NCBI RefSeq assembly: GCF_001676385.1
Contig: NZ_LYVJ01000012.1
Span: 90,861-154,860, forward strand
Length of the DNA stretch: 64,000 nucleotides
Direction: 5' to 3'
Origin: Stenotrophomonas maltophilia
GTDB taxonomy: Bacteria > Pseudomonadota > Gammaproteobacteria > Xanthomonadales > Xanthomonadaceae
In this document: positions 1-11,466 of the stretch, piece after piece
Layout of the letters: each line of letters begins with the position of its first letter
Numbering within the stretch: the stretch's first letter is position 1
Notes under the pieces: generated by a model
Told to the model about the DNA's origin: nothing
The model's database searches: none
What the model saw: the letters and a program-made list of their open reading frames with translations, nothing else
Made by a program: the position numbers and the translations under genes

Positions 1-284
1 AGCTCGCGCAGGGTATCGACGGTGTAGGACGGCCGCCCGGGGAAGCGCGCAGCACGGTCGAGCTCACGGCGATCCAGCAGCAGGCCGGGTTCGTCGCCAA
101 TGGCCAGCGACAGCATCGCGCAGCGTTGCTCGGCGGTTGCGCCGGGCACCGCGCGATGCGGCGGGTCGGCAGCCGGCAGCATGCGCACCGCCACCTGCAG
201 TTCGTCACGGGCGGCGCGTGCGATCGCCAGATGCCCCAGGTGCACGGGGTCGAAGGTGCCCCCGTAATAGATCCGCAGGCTCAT
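1..284 (-). CDS. nadD: Nicotinate-nucleotide adenylyltransferase NadD (5' part only; runs off the left edge)
   Basis: NadD adenylylates nicotinate mononucleotide to deamido-NAD in cytoplasmic NAD synthesis. About 94 N-terminal codons are present, beginning MSLRIYYGGTFDPVHLGH. This contains the nucleotidyltransferase signature GGTFDPVHxGH that binds ATP. The ATG at 284 lies 3 bases after the holA stop (288-290), so the two genes are translated from one message. It is the last visible member of leuS-lptE-holA-nadD, an order common in gammaproteobacteria. The C-terminal half, with the ISSTxIR motif, lies outside the window. Confidence 0.93.
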   Translation of the reverse strand, partial: MSLRIYYGGTFDPVHLGHLAIARAARDELQVAVRMLPAADPPHRAVPGATAEQRCAMLSLAIGDEPGLLLDRRELDRAARFPGRPSYTVDTLRE

Positions 285-287
285 CGC

Positions 288-1325
288 TCAGGACCGCGCC
301 AGCAGGCGCACGGCACGTGGTTCGGCCACTGCCACCAGCAGGCGCTCCAGCGCCAGCCAGGCATCACCGTCGGCGCGCCCCTTGGCGATGCGGTCGACCA
401 GTCCCGCCTCAGCGACGAAACGCTCCCAGCGCTTGCCTTCCGGATGCCGCTGCAGCGCGCGCTTGTAGGGCGCCTGCCTCGATTCCCAGATACCGCGCGA
501 TTTCATTTCGGCAGACAGGTTGCCACCGCGCGCCTGCACCCGGGCCAGGCCGGCACCGGCCAGCAGTTCGCGGATCACGACCGGCATCAGCGCGGCCACG
601 GCCTCGCCTTCGCCGCGCAGGCCGGCCAGCATGCGCAGCACTGCCGGCGGCTGGCCGGAGAACACGGCCTCCACCAGGCGGAATACATCGTAGCGGGCGG
701 CGTCGGCCACCAGCGACTCCATCCGTTCCACATCCAGAGGCTGGCCATCGGCCAGCAGCGCCAGCTTGTCGATTTCCTGGGCAGCGGCCAGCAGATTGCC
801 CTCCACCCGCTCCGCCAACCGCTGCACGGCAGCGGGATCGGCACGCAGGCCCCTGCCGCGCAGGCGGCGCTCGATCCAGTCCGGCAGCTCATGCGGCTTG
901 ATGGCCCAGGCCACCGACAGCACGCCAGCGCGGTTGACCGCCTCGGCCCATTTGCCCTGGTGGGCCTTGCTCCATTCGTTGGCGGTGATCATCAGCACCA
1001 CGTCCGGCGCTGGATTGGCGCAGAACTGGCTGATCACCTCGGCGCCATCCTTGCCCGGCTTGCCGCTGGGCAGGCGTACCTCGACCAGGCGACGGGCGCT
1101 GAACAGGCTGGGTGCGTTGAAGCTGGCGTCGAGCTGGTTCCAGTCGAAATCACGCCCATCGGCGTCGAATACTTCGCGCTCGCCGATGCCTGCGGCCCGG
1201 GCCCGCGCGCGTACTGCATCGGCCGCTTCCAGCACACGCAGGGTTTCCGGACCGGCAATCAGGTAGACCGGCGCCAGCGCGGTATCAGCCCCCTGGCTGG
1301 CCAGCTGCTCCGGGCGCAGTTCCAT
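288..1325 (-). CDS. holA: DNA polymerase III subunit delta HolA
   Basis: HolA is the wrench subunit of the DnaX clamp loader: it opens the beta sliding clamp during chromosome replication. The 345-residue protein has the usual family length and begins MELRPEQLASQGADTALAPV. A Walker-A-like segment VYLIAGPE lies near residues 20-27, followed by the AAA-like core and an alpha-helical collar at the C terminus. It starts 12 bases after the lptE stop and ends 3 bases before nadD. The lptE-holA-nadD linkage supports the call independently of the sequence. Confidence 0.95.
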   Translation of the reverse strand: MELRPEQLASQGADTALAPVYLIAGPETLRVLEAADAVRARARAAGIGEREVFDADGRDFDWNQLDASFNAPSLFSARRLVEVRLPSGKPGKDGAEVISQFCANPAPDVVLMITANEWSKAHQGKWAEAVNRAGVLSVAWAIKPHELPDWIERRLRGRGLRADPAAVQRLAERVEGNLLAAAQEIDKLALLADGQPLDVERMESLVADAARYDVFRLVEAVFSGQPPAVLRMLAGLRGEGEAVAALMPVVIRELLAGAGLARVQARGGNLSAEMKSRGIWESRQAPYKRALQRHPEGKRWERFVAEAGLVDRIAKGRADGDAWLALERLLVAVAEPRAVRLLARS

Positions 1326-1337
1326 CGTCGCTGCGGC

Positions 1338-1922
1338 TCAGGGCTTGGTGGCGGCGGCCGGCCTGGCCGGTACCGCGTCTTGGACCGGCACGGCCTTCGG
1401 TGCGGACAGGCTGCCGCCCTTCTCGAGCTCGGCACGGACCACGCTGTCGATGCGGCGGATGATCGAGGCGGACATTTCCCGCCGCAGTTCATCGGCCAGG
1501 ATTTCGCGCTCGGTGGTGGTACCGGTCGCGTCGGTCGGCGGCGAGACGTAGTCGCGCGACAGCTCGATCACCTGCTGCGGGACCAGCTCGCTGCCATCCT
1601 CGCGGCGGAAGATGAAGATCACCGCGTAACGCAGGCTGTATTCCTGCGCACGGCCCTGCGAGTCGATGGCGATGGGCAGGTCGCCCCAGCGCTCGGACAG
1701 CACCTGCAGCTGGGCGCTGGGCGCGTCGCTGTCCTCATCGGCCAGCCTTGCACCGGAGGCCAACAGGCTGCGGTTGAGCAGCTTGACCAGTTCGCTGTAC
1801 GGCGCGGTGGAGACCACCTTCACCGGGGCGGTGTCGGTCGGCAGCATCAGCTTGTTGCGCAGATGGAAACCGCAGCCGGCAAGGCCGAGGGCAAGAACGA
1901 GGGCAAGCAGGATTCGGGTCAT
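1338..1922 (-). CDS. lptE: LPS-assembly lipoprotein LptE
   Basis: LptE plugs the LptD beta-barrel and helps insert lipopolysaccharide into the outer leaflet of the outer membrane. The 194-residue product starts MTRILLALVLALGLAGCGFHL: a lipoprotein signal peptide with lipobox LAGC, so Cys17 would be lipidated, followed by the conserved GFHLR. The open frame extends 36 codons upstream, but the start at 1922 places the signal peptide at the N terminus. The tail is Pro/Ala/Lys-rich. It lies between leuS and holA in the operon, as rlpB does in other gammaproteobacteria. Confidence 0.93.
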   Translation of the reverse strand: MTRILLALVLALGLAGCGFHLRNKLMLPTDTAPVKVVSTAPYSELVKLLNRSLLASGARLADEDSDAPSAQLQVLSERWGDLPIAIDSQGRAQEYSLRYAVIFIFRREDGSELVPQQVIELSRDYVSPPTDATGTTTEREILADELRREMSASIIRRIDSVVRAELEKGGSLSAPKAVPVQDAVPARPAAATKP

Positions 1923-2055
1923 GGAGACAGTCTGGCGGAGCCGGGCGATCACGGCAACACACAGCGTGCCCGACGCCGCGTGAATGCAGGGCCATCGGGT
2001 GCCGCCCCGCACGGGGAAGGCACCGGCCACCCGCCGGCGGCCGGTGCGGAGTACC

Positions 2056-4802
<2,747 letters not shown>

Positions 4803-5402
4803 TCATCTCGCATGAGACGATGGCATGGCCAGGGCCAGCCAAGCGGCCCAGCAGATGAAGGCCACCCGCTGTGCCAGCGGTGCCGGCAGCACACCCTGCA
4901 GGGCAAAGGCCGCCAGCGCGGCTAGGACGCCGCACCCCACGGCCAGCAGACCCGATCCGCGCCCCTGTGCGTGGCGCAGCTGTGGAATGCCCAGCAACAG
5001 GGTGCCGGCGACAAAGCCCAGGACCCAGATCATCCAGGCACTGGCATGCAGCTGGCTGGCCGGTCCGTGCAGATCCTCCACGTCCAGCGGCAGCAGTCCC
5101 ATGGCGGCGAAGGCCAATCCGGCCAGCAGCAGCATCTGGGTCCCGACCCGCGGCGCCCAGGCCGCCTGCACCGGCAGGCGCCGGCGCAGGCACTCCGCCA
5201 TTACCGCGGCCAGCAGTCCCGGCAGCACGAAGCCCAGCAGGTTGAACGCCAGCGCATGCGGTACGCCCTGCGCGCCCAGCAACGCTACCGGGTGTCGTAC
5301 CTGTGCATATCCATCCAGGCCGGCGCCGAAGCCCAGCACTGCCAGGATCAACAGCACGGCCGCCACCGGGCCCAATCCACGATCAACCTGGCGCAGGGTC
5401 AT
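4803..5402 (-). CDS. DUF998 family integral membrane protein
   Basis: A 199-residue polytopic membrane protein with about six hydrophobic segments, starting MTLRQVDRGLGPVAAVLLIL. The pattern (loop GYAQVRHPVALLGAQG after TM1, then HASAWMIWVLGFV late) fits DUF998, a family of inner-membrane proteins without a known function. I chose the ATG at 5402; the frame stays open for 20 codons upstream. A second, divergent DUF998 member lies at 29677-30294. The stop codon lies in a small palindrome (gtctcat / atgagac, 4800-4817) between this gene and leuS. Family assignment is from sequence pattern only. Confidence 0.75.
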   Translation of the reverse strand: MTLRQVDRGLGPVAAVLLILAVLGFGAGLDGYAQVRHPVALLGAQGVPHALAFNLLGFVLPGLLAAVMAECLRRRLPVQAAWAPRVGTQMLLLAGLAFAAMGLLPLDVEDLHGPASQLHASAWMIWVLGFVAGTLLLGIPQLRHAQGRGSGLLAVGCGVLAALAAFALQGVLPAPLAQRVAFICWAAWLALAMPSSHAR

Positions 5403-5560
5403 CAAGGGTTCCGTATTGCCTGAAGGGAGAGGATTGTCTCCCCTCACCACGCGCAACGCCAAGGTGCCGATCTTTCGGAGTCGTCCGATTTCTCGGCCGC
5501 ACGCGCGCGATCACAGTGTGATCGGTGGCAACCCGCCGCGCATTTGCTTCTGGATCCATC

Positions 5561-5845
5561 ATGATGCGCAACAGCATTGTCTGCCAAACCCTCCTGGCCG
5601 CTGCCCTGTCATTGGGAATCGCGGTTTCCGCCCAGGCGGGCGAATTCCGCTGCTCGGCCTGGATCGGCGCACCCAGCGCCAAGCCGTCGCCGATGTCCAC
5701 CAACCTCGGCGGGGGCTCCCCGATCAAAGCGCCTGACGTCGACATCGCAGCTGAGCTGTATCAGGCCCGCATCAGTGCGACGGTGCTGCCACTGAAGTCC
5801 GGCCGCTGGATCGTGCATCATGTCCGCTGCAGAGAAGTGAAGTAA
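5561..5845 (+). CDS. Small secreted protein of unknown function
   Basis: A 94-residue product starting MMRNSIVCQTLLAAALSLG, with a typical signal peptide that should be cut after VSAQA. The mature part begins GEFRCSAWIGAP and holds two cysteines (in FRCSAW and HVRCREV) that could form one disulfide. I do not recognise a family. It may start one codon later (5564) or 12 codons earlier. It stands alone between DUF998 and cnoX, and is probably periplasmic. Confidence 0.6.
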   Translation: MMRNSIVCQTLLAAALSLGIAVSAQAGEFRCSAWIGAPSAKPSPMSTNLGGGSPIKAPDVDIAAELYQARISATVLPLKSGRWIVHHVRCREVK

Positions 5846-5953
5846 GAAGGCGGGATCAGGGGAGGGTCGGCCCACGTGCCGGCCTTCTCCGCATTCGGGG
5901 CTGCCCCCGGGCCGGGCGCAGCCGAGGGTTGAGACCGGCATCGATCGTCACCA

Positions 5954-5959
5954 TAGAAT
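5954..5959 (+). promoter_or_regulatory. Candidate -10 box for cnoX
   Basis: TAGAAT in the context ccatagaatcgg, 30 bases upstream of the cnoX start codon. It matches the sigma-70 -10 consensus at five of six positions. I see no strong -35 at the expected spacing, so this is a weak, inferred site. Confidence 0.35.
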
Positions 5960-5989
5960 CGGTCTCCAGATGCCAAGCGATGCCTCCCC

Positions 5990-6846
5990 ATGACCGAGAC
6001 CACCTACGTATTCGACGCCACCACTGCGACCTTCGAGGCCGAAGTCCTGCAGAAGTCGCTGCAGACGCCGGTGCTGGTCGACTTCTGGGCGACCTGGTGC
6101 GGGCCGTGCAAGACCCTGGGCCCGATGCTGGAAAAGCTCGCCGCCGAGTACAACGGCGCCTTCGAGCTGGCCAAGGTCGATGTCGACAAGGAACAGCAGA
6201 TCCCGCGGCGTTCCAGATCCGTTCCGTGCCGACCGTGTTCCTGGTCAAGGGCGGGCAGTTGGTGGACGGTTTCCCCGGCGCCATTCCGGAGGGCCAGCTG
6301 CGTGAGTTCCTCGCCCAGCACGGCGTCGTGCCCGCCGATGTCGGCGATGCCATTGCCGAAGATGACGCCCCGCTGGACCCGCAGGCGCAGGTTGACGTGC
6401 TGCGTGCGCAGATCGCCGCCGAGCCGGACAAGGATGAACTCAAGCTCGACCTGGCCCTGGCCCTGCTGCAGATCGGCGGCGTGGAAGAGGCTGGTACGCT
6501 GATCGACGGCCTCCCGGCAAACCTGGCGACGGACGACCGCGCCGTGCGCGCCCGCGCCCGCCTGGCCTTCGCTGCCGCGCTGAAGGATGCACCCGCGGCC
6601 GAGGTGCTGGACGCACGCATCGCTGCCGATGGCAAGGATCTCAAGGCCCGCCACCTGCGCGGCGTGCAACTGCTGCTCGGCGGCCAGGACGAAGCGGCGT
6701 TGGCGCAGTTCCTTGAAATGCTGCGGATCGACCGTGGATTCGAGGAAGGCCTGCCGCGCAAGGCCCTGATCGACGCCTTCAATGTGATCTCCGACGAGGA
6801 CCTGGTCGGCCAGTACCGCCGCAGGATGGCGTCGCTGCTGTTCTGA
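5990..6846 (+). CDS. cnoX: Thioredoxin-TPR chaperedoxin CnoX (YbbN), frameshifted in this sequence near 6202
   Basis: CnoX/YbbN-family proteins join a thioredoxin fold to TPR repeats and act as holdases that protect and hand over clients under oxidative (bleach) stress. The corrected product is 285 residues, about the length of E. coli YbbN. The thioredoxin domain begins MTETTYVFDATTATFEAEV and has the active site FWATWCGPCK, so both catalytic cysteines are kept, unlike E. coli YbbN. The frame breaks after VDVDKEQQI. One G added between 6202 and 6203 gives IAAAFQIRSVPTVFLVKGGQ, which the next frame continues through the TPR region to the stop at 6844-6846. A sequencing indel is likely. Confidence 0.9.
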
Positions 6847-6998
6847 ACGGGAACCGGCTTCGTTCAGAATCCCTGCACTGAACGCGGGCAATAATGCGCG
6901 CGATGGTGGCTGCTCGGTCACCACGATCCGTTCGGGGGGATGAGGTCGGGGCCATGGGGTCTTGCAGCTGCGCCCCCGCATAGCCGGGATTGCAAACT

Positions 6999-8654
6999 GT
7001 GACCTTCGTCCGTCTCTTGTCCTTCGCCACGCATTCCAGGGCCGCCCTGCTCTGCATCCTGCTGTCACTGCCGGCCCTGGCCGGCGCCCAGGACTGGAAT
7101 TACCGGGTACGGCCCGGCGACACCCTGTGGGACCTCGGCGGCCTGTACCTGAAGCCTTCGGTGCGCTGGCAGCAGCTGCAGCAGCACAACCGCATCGACA
7201 ACCCCTACCAGCTGCCCCCCGGGCGGCTGCTGCGCTTCCCGATCAGCTGGCTGCGCGTCGAACCTGCGCCGGCACGCGTGCTGTCGGTGCGGGGCAAGGT
7301 CGAACTGTCGGGAGCCGACGGCAGCGCCACCCGCACGCTGCGTGCCGGCGAACAGCTGCGCATCGGTGACACCGTGGCGACCGCAGGCGAGTCCAGCGTC
7401 ACGCTGGAATTCGCCGATGCCTCGCGCCTGCAGCTGCGCGAGTACTCCCGCCTGCGCCTGGACCAGCTCAGCCGCTACGGCCACACGGGCATGGTCGACA
7501 CCCGCCTGCGCCTGCAGCAGGGCCGCGCCAGCAACCGCGTCACGCCCGCCCGGGGCCCGGCGTCGCGCTACATCATCGATGCACCGACCGCGACCAGCAG
7601 CGTGCGCGGTACCGTGTTCCGGGTCAGTGCCGGCGACACCGGTCATGCCGGGGCCACCGAAGTCCTGCAGGGCAAGGTCGAGGTCGGCAACACCCACGGC
7701 CAGCGCATGGTCCGCCCCGGACAGGCCAGCCGCAGCAGCAGCGCCGACGCGGCACCGGACGCGGCCTCCGCCCTGCTGCCTGCCCCACAGCTGCGCAGCG
7801 ACGAGCTGCGACTGGCGCCACTGCCCGCACTGCTGGCCTGGGAACCGGTCGCAGGCGCCACTCACTACCGCGTGGAAGTGGTGCAGGCGGCCACGCCGGA
7901 GATCCTGCTGTTCGCCGCCAACACCGCCGACACCCGGCTGGCGATCGGCGACCTTCCACCGGGCCAGTTGCGGGTCCTGCTGCGCGCGGTCGATGCGCAG
8001 GGCGTGGAAGGGCTCGATGCCAGTGCGGACTTCGAGCTGAGCGACCAGCCCGCGCCGCCCCTGACGATTGCACCGGTGCATGGACAGACGATCAACAGCG
8101 ACCGTCCGCGTTTCCGATGGAGCCAGGCGCCCGGGGCGCACAGCAGCGTCCTGCAGATTGCGGCCGAACCGGCGTTCCTGCACCCGCTGCGGGAGCAGTC
8201 CAGCACGAACACCGACCTGCGCCTGTCGCAACCCTTGCCGCCGGGCCAGTACTTCTGGCGGGTCGCTTCGCGCGATGGCAACGGCCGCCAGGGTCGTTAC
8301 GGCCAGGCGCTGGCGCTGCAGCTGAGCAACGAGCCGATCGATCCTGCCCTGCAGCCGCCCGAAGCCGCACGTGGCGAGCTGACCCTGCGCTGGCAGGCCG
8401 GCAGCGCGGGCCAGCGTTACCGGGTGCAGGTCGACCGTCGCGGCGACTTCAAGGCCCCGCTGGTCGATCGCACCGTGACCGAGCCACAGGTCAGCTTCAA
8501 GCGTCCCTGGCGTGGCACCCTGCACGTGCGCGTGCAGTACATCGATGATGACGGCCACGCCGGCGAGTTCTCGCCAGCCCAGCAGATCGCGCTCCCCTGC
8601 CGCCTCTGCTATGGCGCCGGCGGCGGCGCACTGTTGCTGTGGCTGCTGCTGTGA
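6999..8654 (+). CDS. LysM and FecR domain periplasmic protein
   Basis: A 551-residue exported protein. A signal peptide (residues 1-30, ending PALAGA) is followed by a LysM peptidoglycan-binding domain at about 35-80, recognisable from YRVRPGDTLWDLG and the closing PPGRLLRFP. A FecR domain spans about 95-210 (DTVATAGESSVTLEFADAS, then SSVRGTVFRVSAG). Three or so fibronectin-III-like repeats follow (around WEPVAGATHYRVEV, FRWSQAPGAHSSVLQI and LTLRWQAGSAGQRYRVQV). I prefer the GTG at 6999; a TTG three codons earlier is possible. Its stop overlaps the GTG start of the CHASE2-GGDEF gene (GTGA), implying translational coupling and a shared periplasmic sensing role. Confidence 0.85.
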   Translation: MTFVRLLSFATHSRAALLCILLSLPALAGAQDWNYRVRPGDTLWDLGGLYLKPSVRWQQLQQHNRIDNPYQLPPGRLLRFPISWLRVEPAPARVLSVRGKVELSGADGSATRTLRAGEQLRIGDTVATAGESSVTLEFADASRLQLREYSRLRLDQLSRYGHTGMVDTRLRLQQGRASNRVTPARGPASRYIIDAPTATSSVRGTVFRVSAGDTGHAGATEVLQGKVEVGNTHGQRMVRPGQASRSSSADAAPDAASALLPAPQLRSDELRLAPLPALLAWEPVAGATHYRVEVVQAATPEILLFAANTADTRLAIGDLPPGQLRVLLRAVDAQGVEGLDASADFELSDQPAPPLTIAPVHGQTINSDRPRFRWSQAPGAHSSVLQIAAEPAFLHPLREQSSTNTDLRLSQPLPPGQYFWRVASRDGNGRQGRYGQALALQLSNEPIDPALQPPEAARGELTLRWQAGSAGQRYRVQVDRRGDFKAPLVDRTVTEPQVSFKRPWRGTLHVRVQYIDDDGHAGEFSPAQQIALPCRLCYGAGGGALLLWLLL

Positions 8655-10276
8655 AGCGCTCGCCGCTGTCCTGGTCGACGCGGATCCTGCTGGCGCTGCT
8701 GGCTGGCGTGCTGACCCTTCTTGTCAGCCAGAGCCAGTGGCTGTGGCGCCAGGACGAGGCGGCCTACGACGCGATGGTCGGCGCCTGGGACTACCGTCCC
8801 GACCCCAGCGTGCTGATCGTGGCCATCGACGAAGGCAGCCTGCAGCGCATTGGTCAATGGCCCTGGCCGCGTTCGGTGCATGCACGATTGCTGGACCGCC
8901 TGACCGATGCAGGCGCCGAACGCGTCGCACTGGATCTGATGCTGTCCGAGCCGGACCGCCGCGACAGCCGCCAGGATGACGCACTCGCCGCAGCAATCCG
9001 CCGCAACGGCCGGGTGATCCTGCCGGTGCTGGCCGCGCCCGCCGCCGGCGATCGCATGGCCGAGGAAATGCTGCCGATCCCGCAGATCGCTGCCAGTTCC
9101 GCCGCGATCGGCCATACCGACGTGGAAGTGGATGGTGATGGCGTCGCGCGCGGTGTGTACCTGTACGCGGGCATCGGCCAGGCGCATTGGCCGGCGCTCG
9201 GCCTTGCCCTGGCAGACCTGCCAGCGCGGACCGTGCGCGGCCTGCCGGACCCGGCCCCCGCGCTCAGTTCCCCCTATCAATGGCGGCGCGACGACTATGT
9301 GCGGGTGCGCTACGCCGGCCCGCCGGAACGCCTGCCCCAGGTCTCCTATGCCGACGTCCTCGATGGCCACGTGGACACCGCAATGCTGCGTGGCCGCCGT
9401 ATCGTGGTCGGAATGACCGCCAGCGGCATCGCACCGAGGCTGCTGACCCCGACCACCCGCGAATTCTGGATGAGCGGCAGCGAGTACCAGGCCAACATCG
9501 CCTCGATGCTCCTGCAGCACAAGCAGATCGAGGTATTGCCACGCCTGTGGCAGCACGCCATCAGCGGCGTCCTTGTTGCGCTGTGCGTGATCCTGCTGGG
9601 CCTGCGCCTGCCGTGGCTGGTGGCGCTTGGCTCGTTGCCGGCGGCGCCAGTACTGAGCTGGGCACTGCTTCGCACCAGCGACCTGTGGTGGGCGCCGGCC
9701 ACTGCCGTGCTCGGTATTCTGCTGGTATTGCTGGCCTGGGCGATCTGGCGCATCTCGGCCTGGCACCGGCAGGCCAACCGTGATGCCCTGACCGGCCTCG
9801 GCAACCGCCTGCGGTTCGAACAGTCATTGCAACAGGAGTGCGATGCCGCGCGGCGCAGCGGCAAGCCGCTGAGCCTGGCGCTGATCGATGTCGACCACTT
9901 CAAGCACCACAATGACCGTCACGGCCATCAGGTCGGCGATCGGGTCCTGCGCGATGTAGCCCAGCAGATCGGTGCGCATGCGCGGCGCCCCCGTGACATG
10001 GCCGCGCGCTACGGTGGCGACGAGTTCGCGCTGGTGCTGCCGGATACGCCAGCCGAGGGCGCACGGCGGGTGATCGAGGACCTGATCGCCTGCGTGCGGG
10101 CGCTGCCGCCACCGGGCGATGGCAGCGATGCCGGCGTCACGCTCACCATTGGCGTGTTCACGCGTGTACCTGACGGTGAACTGCATCCGCATCATTTCGT
10201 CGAAGGTGCCGACAGCGCCCTGTACCGGGCCAAGGCCAATGGCCGCGATGGGTACGTGATCGACACGGAAGGCTGA
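8651..10276 (+). CDS. CHASE2-domain diguanylate cyclase
   Basis: A membrane-bound sensor that makes cyclic-di-GMP from two GTP. The order in about 541 residues is: TM1 near 11-29; periplasmic CHASE2 domain (DEAAYDAMVGAWDYRPDPSV, then VAIDEGSLQRIGQWPWPRS); three TM helices near 300-370; cytoplasmic GGDEF domain from DALTGLGNRLRFEQ. The catalytic signature is an intact GGDEF at residues 455-459. An allosteric I-site RxxD (RPRD) ends five residues before it, so the enzyme should be active and subject to product inhibition. The GTG at 8651 overlaps the stop of the LysM-FecR gene. FecR next to CHASE2 is a recurring bacterial combination, and the FecR/LysM protein is a plausible periplasmic input. 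Confidence 0.9.
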   Translation: MKRSPLSWSTRILLALLAGVLTLLVSQSQWLWRQDEAAYDAMVGAWDYRPDPSVLIVAIDEGSLQRIGQWPWPRSVHARLLDRLTDAGAERVALDLMLSEPDRRDSRQDDALAAAIRRNGRVILPVLAAPAAGDRMAEEMLPIPQIAASSAAIGHTDVEVDGDGVARGVYLYAGIGQAHWPALGLALADLPARTVRGLPDPAPALSSPYQWRRDDYVRVRYAGPPERLPQVSYADVLDGHVDTAMLRGRRIVVGMTASGIAPRLLTPTTREFWMSGSEYQANIASMLLQHKQIEVLPRLWQHAISGVLVALCVILLGLRLPWLVALGSLPAAPVLSWALLRTSDLWWAPATAVLGILLVLLAWAIWRISAWHRQANRDALTGLGNRLRFEQSLQQECDAARRSGKPLSLALIDVDHFKHHNDRHGHQVGDRVLRDVAQQIGAHARRPRDMAARYGGDEFALVLPDTPAEGARRVIEDLIACVRALPPPGDGSDAGVTLTIGVFTRVPDGELHPHHFVEGADSALYRAKANGRDGYVIDTEG

Positions 10277-10349
10277 CGGCCCCCTGCGGCGTTCAACATA
10301 CGCATGCGAATGGTTAGACTGGACGCCCTGCCCCACGTCCCCGGCCCCC

Positions 10350-10801
10350 ATGAACGCCCGCCTGTTCCGTTCCGGCATCAATCTCTGGCCGCCTTTCCTG
10401 TTCACCGGCATCCACGTCACCCGCATTACCCCCGACTATCGGCAAATCGACGTCGAACTGCGGCTGCGCCCCTGGAACCGCAACTACGTCGGTACCCACT
10501 TCGGCGGCAGCCTGTTCGCGATGACCGACCCGTTCTGGATGCTCGGCCTGCTGCACACCCTGGGCCGCGACTACTACGTCTGGGACCGGGCCGGTGCGAT
10601 CGAATTCCTCAAGCCCGGCCGCGGCACCGTGCGCACCTCGTTCCGCATCGACGAGGCGTTGCTGGATGAACTACGCGCCGAGGCAGCCAGCGGTGAGAAG
10701 GTGCTGCACTGGTTCAGCAACGATGTGGTCGACGAAAGTGGCGAGGTTGTCGCCCAGGTGCGCAAGCAGGTCTACCTGCGGTTGAACCACACGCACGCTG
10801 A
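10350..10801 (+). CDS. DUF4442 (hotdog-fold, thioesterase-like) protein, C-terminal tail frameshifted near 10786
   Basis: A protein of about 150 residues starting MNARLFRSGINLWPPFLFTG. The motifs RPWNRNYVGTHFGGSLFAMTDPFWM and the central helix fit DUF4442, a hotdog-fold family related to acyl-CoA thioesterases; the substrate is unknown. As sequenced the frame fails to stop and runs far into other genes. Adding one base near 10786 (gaaccac to gaagccac or gaaaccac) gives the tail LRLKPHAR followed by TGA at 10799-10801. That ends the gene just before the next Shine-Dalgarno sequence. This is the fourth candidate single-base loss counting along the window. Confidence 0.78.
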
Positions 10802-10848
10802 TCCGGCGCGCGGGCGCCATCCTCTGCCTCTTCGCAATGGAGGCTCCC

Positions 10849-11466
10849 ATGCGCTCGTATGCTCCTGTCGCACTCCGACCACCCTGCCCTTGGCCGCCCG
10901 CGCCCTGGACCTGCCGCCGGTGCAGTATCCGACGCTGCCGGCACAGGCAGCCAATGCCGCCGGTTTCGTTGCGCAGGGCTGGACGCTTGAATCGAGCGCC
11001 GAAGGCGATCTCGACCGGGACGGCTGCGCGGACCTGGTCCTGGTGCTGCGCCAGCAGGAGCCACGCAACGTCATCGAGCACGATGGTTTCGGCCCCTCGC
11101 CGTGCGACAGCAACCCGCGCATTCTCGCCGTGGCGTGGTCGCGCCAGCCCGGCTATGTGCGGGCAGTGCAGAATCATCAGTTGATCCCGCGCCAGGACAA
11201 TCCGGTGATGAGCGACCCACTCGAAGACGGCAGCGCCAGCATCCAGCGGAGCACCCTGAAGGTCGTGCTGTTTTCATTCGCCAGCGCGGCAAGCTGGTCA
11301 ATGGGCACGACCGCCTTCACCTTCCGCTGGCAGGAAAATGCCTTTGCGCTGATCGGCTGCGACCAGAATTCCGTGATGCGCAACTCCGGGAAGACCGAAT
11401 CGGTAAGCGTGCGCAGCGAAGACAGCATCGAGCACGACAAGGACAGCGTGCGCTGGCAGCCACGGC
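10849..11466 (+). CDS. Secreted FG-GAP-like protein, frameshifted in its signal peptide; 3' end unresolved
   Basis: A GGAGG box at 10840-10844 precedes ATG 10849, which reads MRSYAPVAL. The rest of the signal peptide (TTLPLAARALDLPPV) lies in another frame, so one base appears to be missing at about 10875-10885. The mature part has GDLDRDGCADLVLVL, an FG-GAP/calcium-loop-like segment, and later RSTLKVVLFSFASAASWSMG and TFRWQENAFALIGCD, features of a periplasmic protein family common in Xanthomonadaceae. Its function is unknown. No stop codon occurs before the convergent gene at 11467, so the 3' end given is approximate and a further defect near 11410-11466 is likely. Confidence 0.6.
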
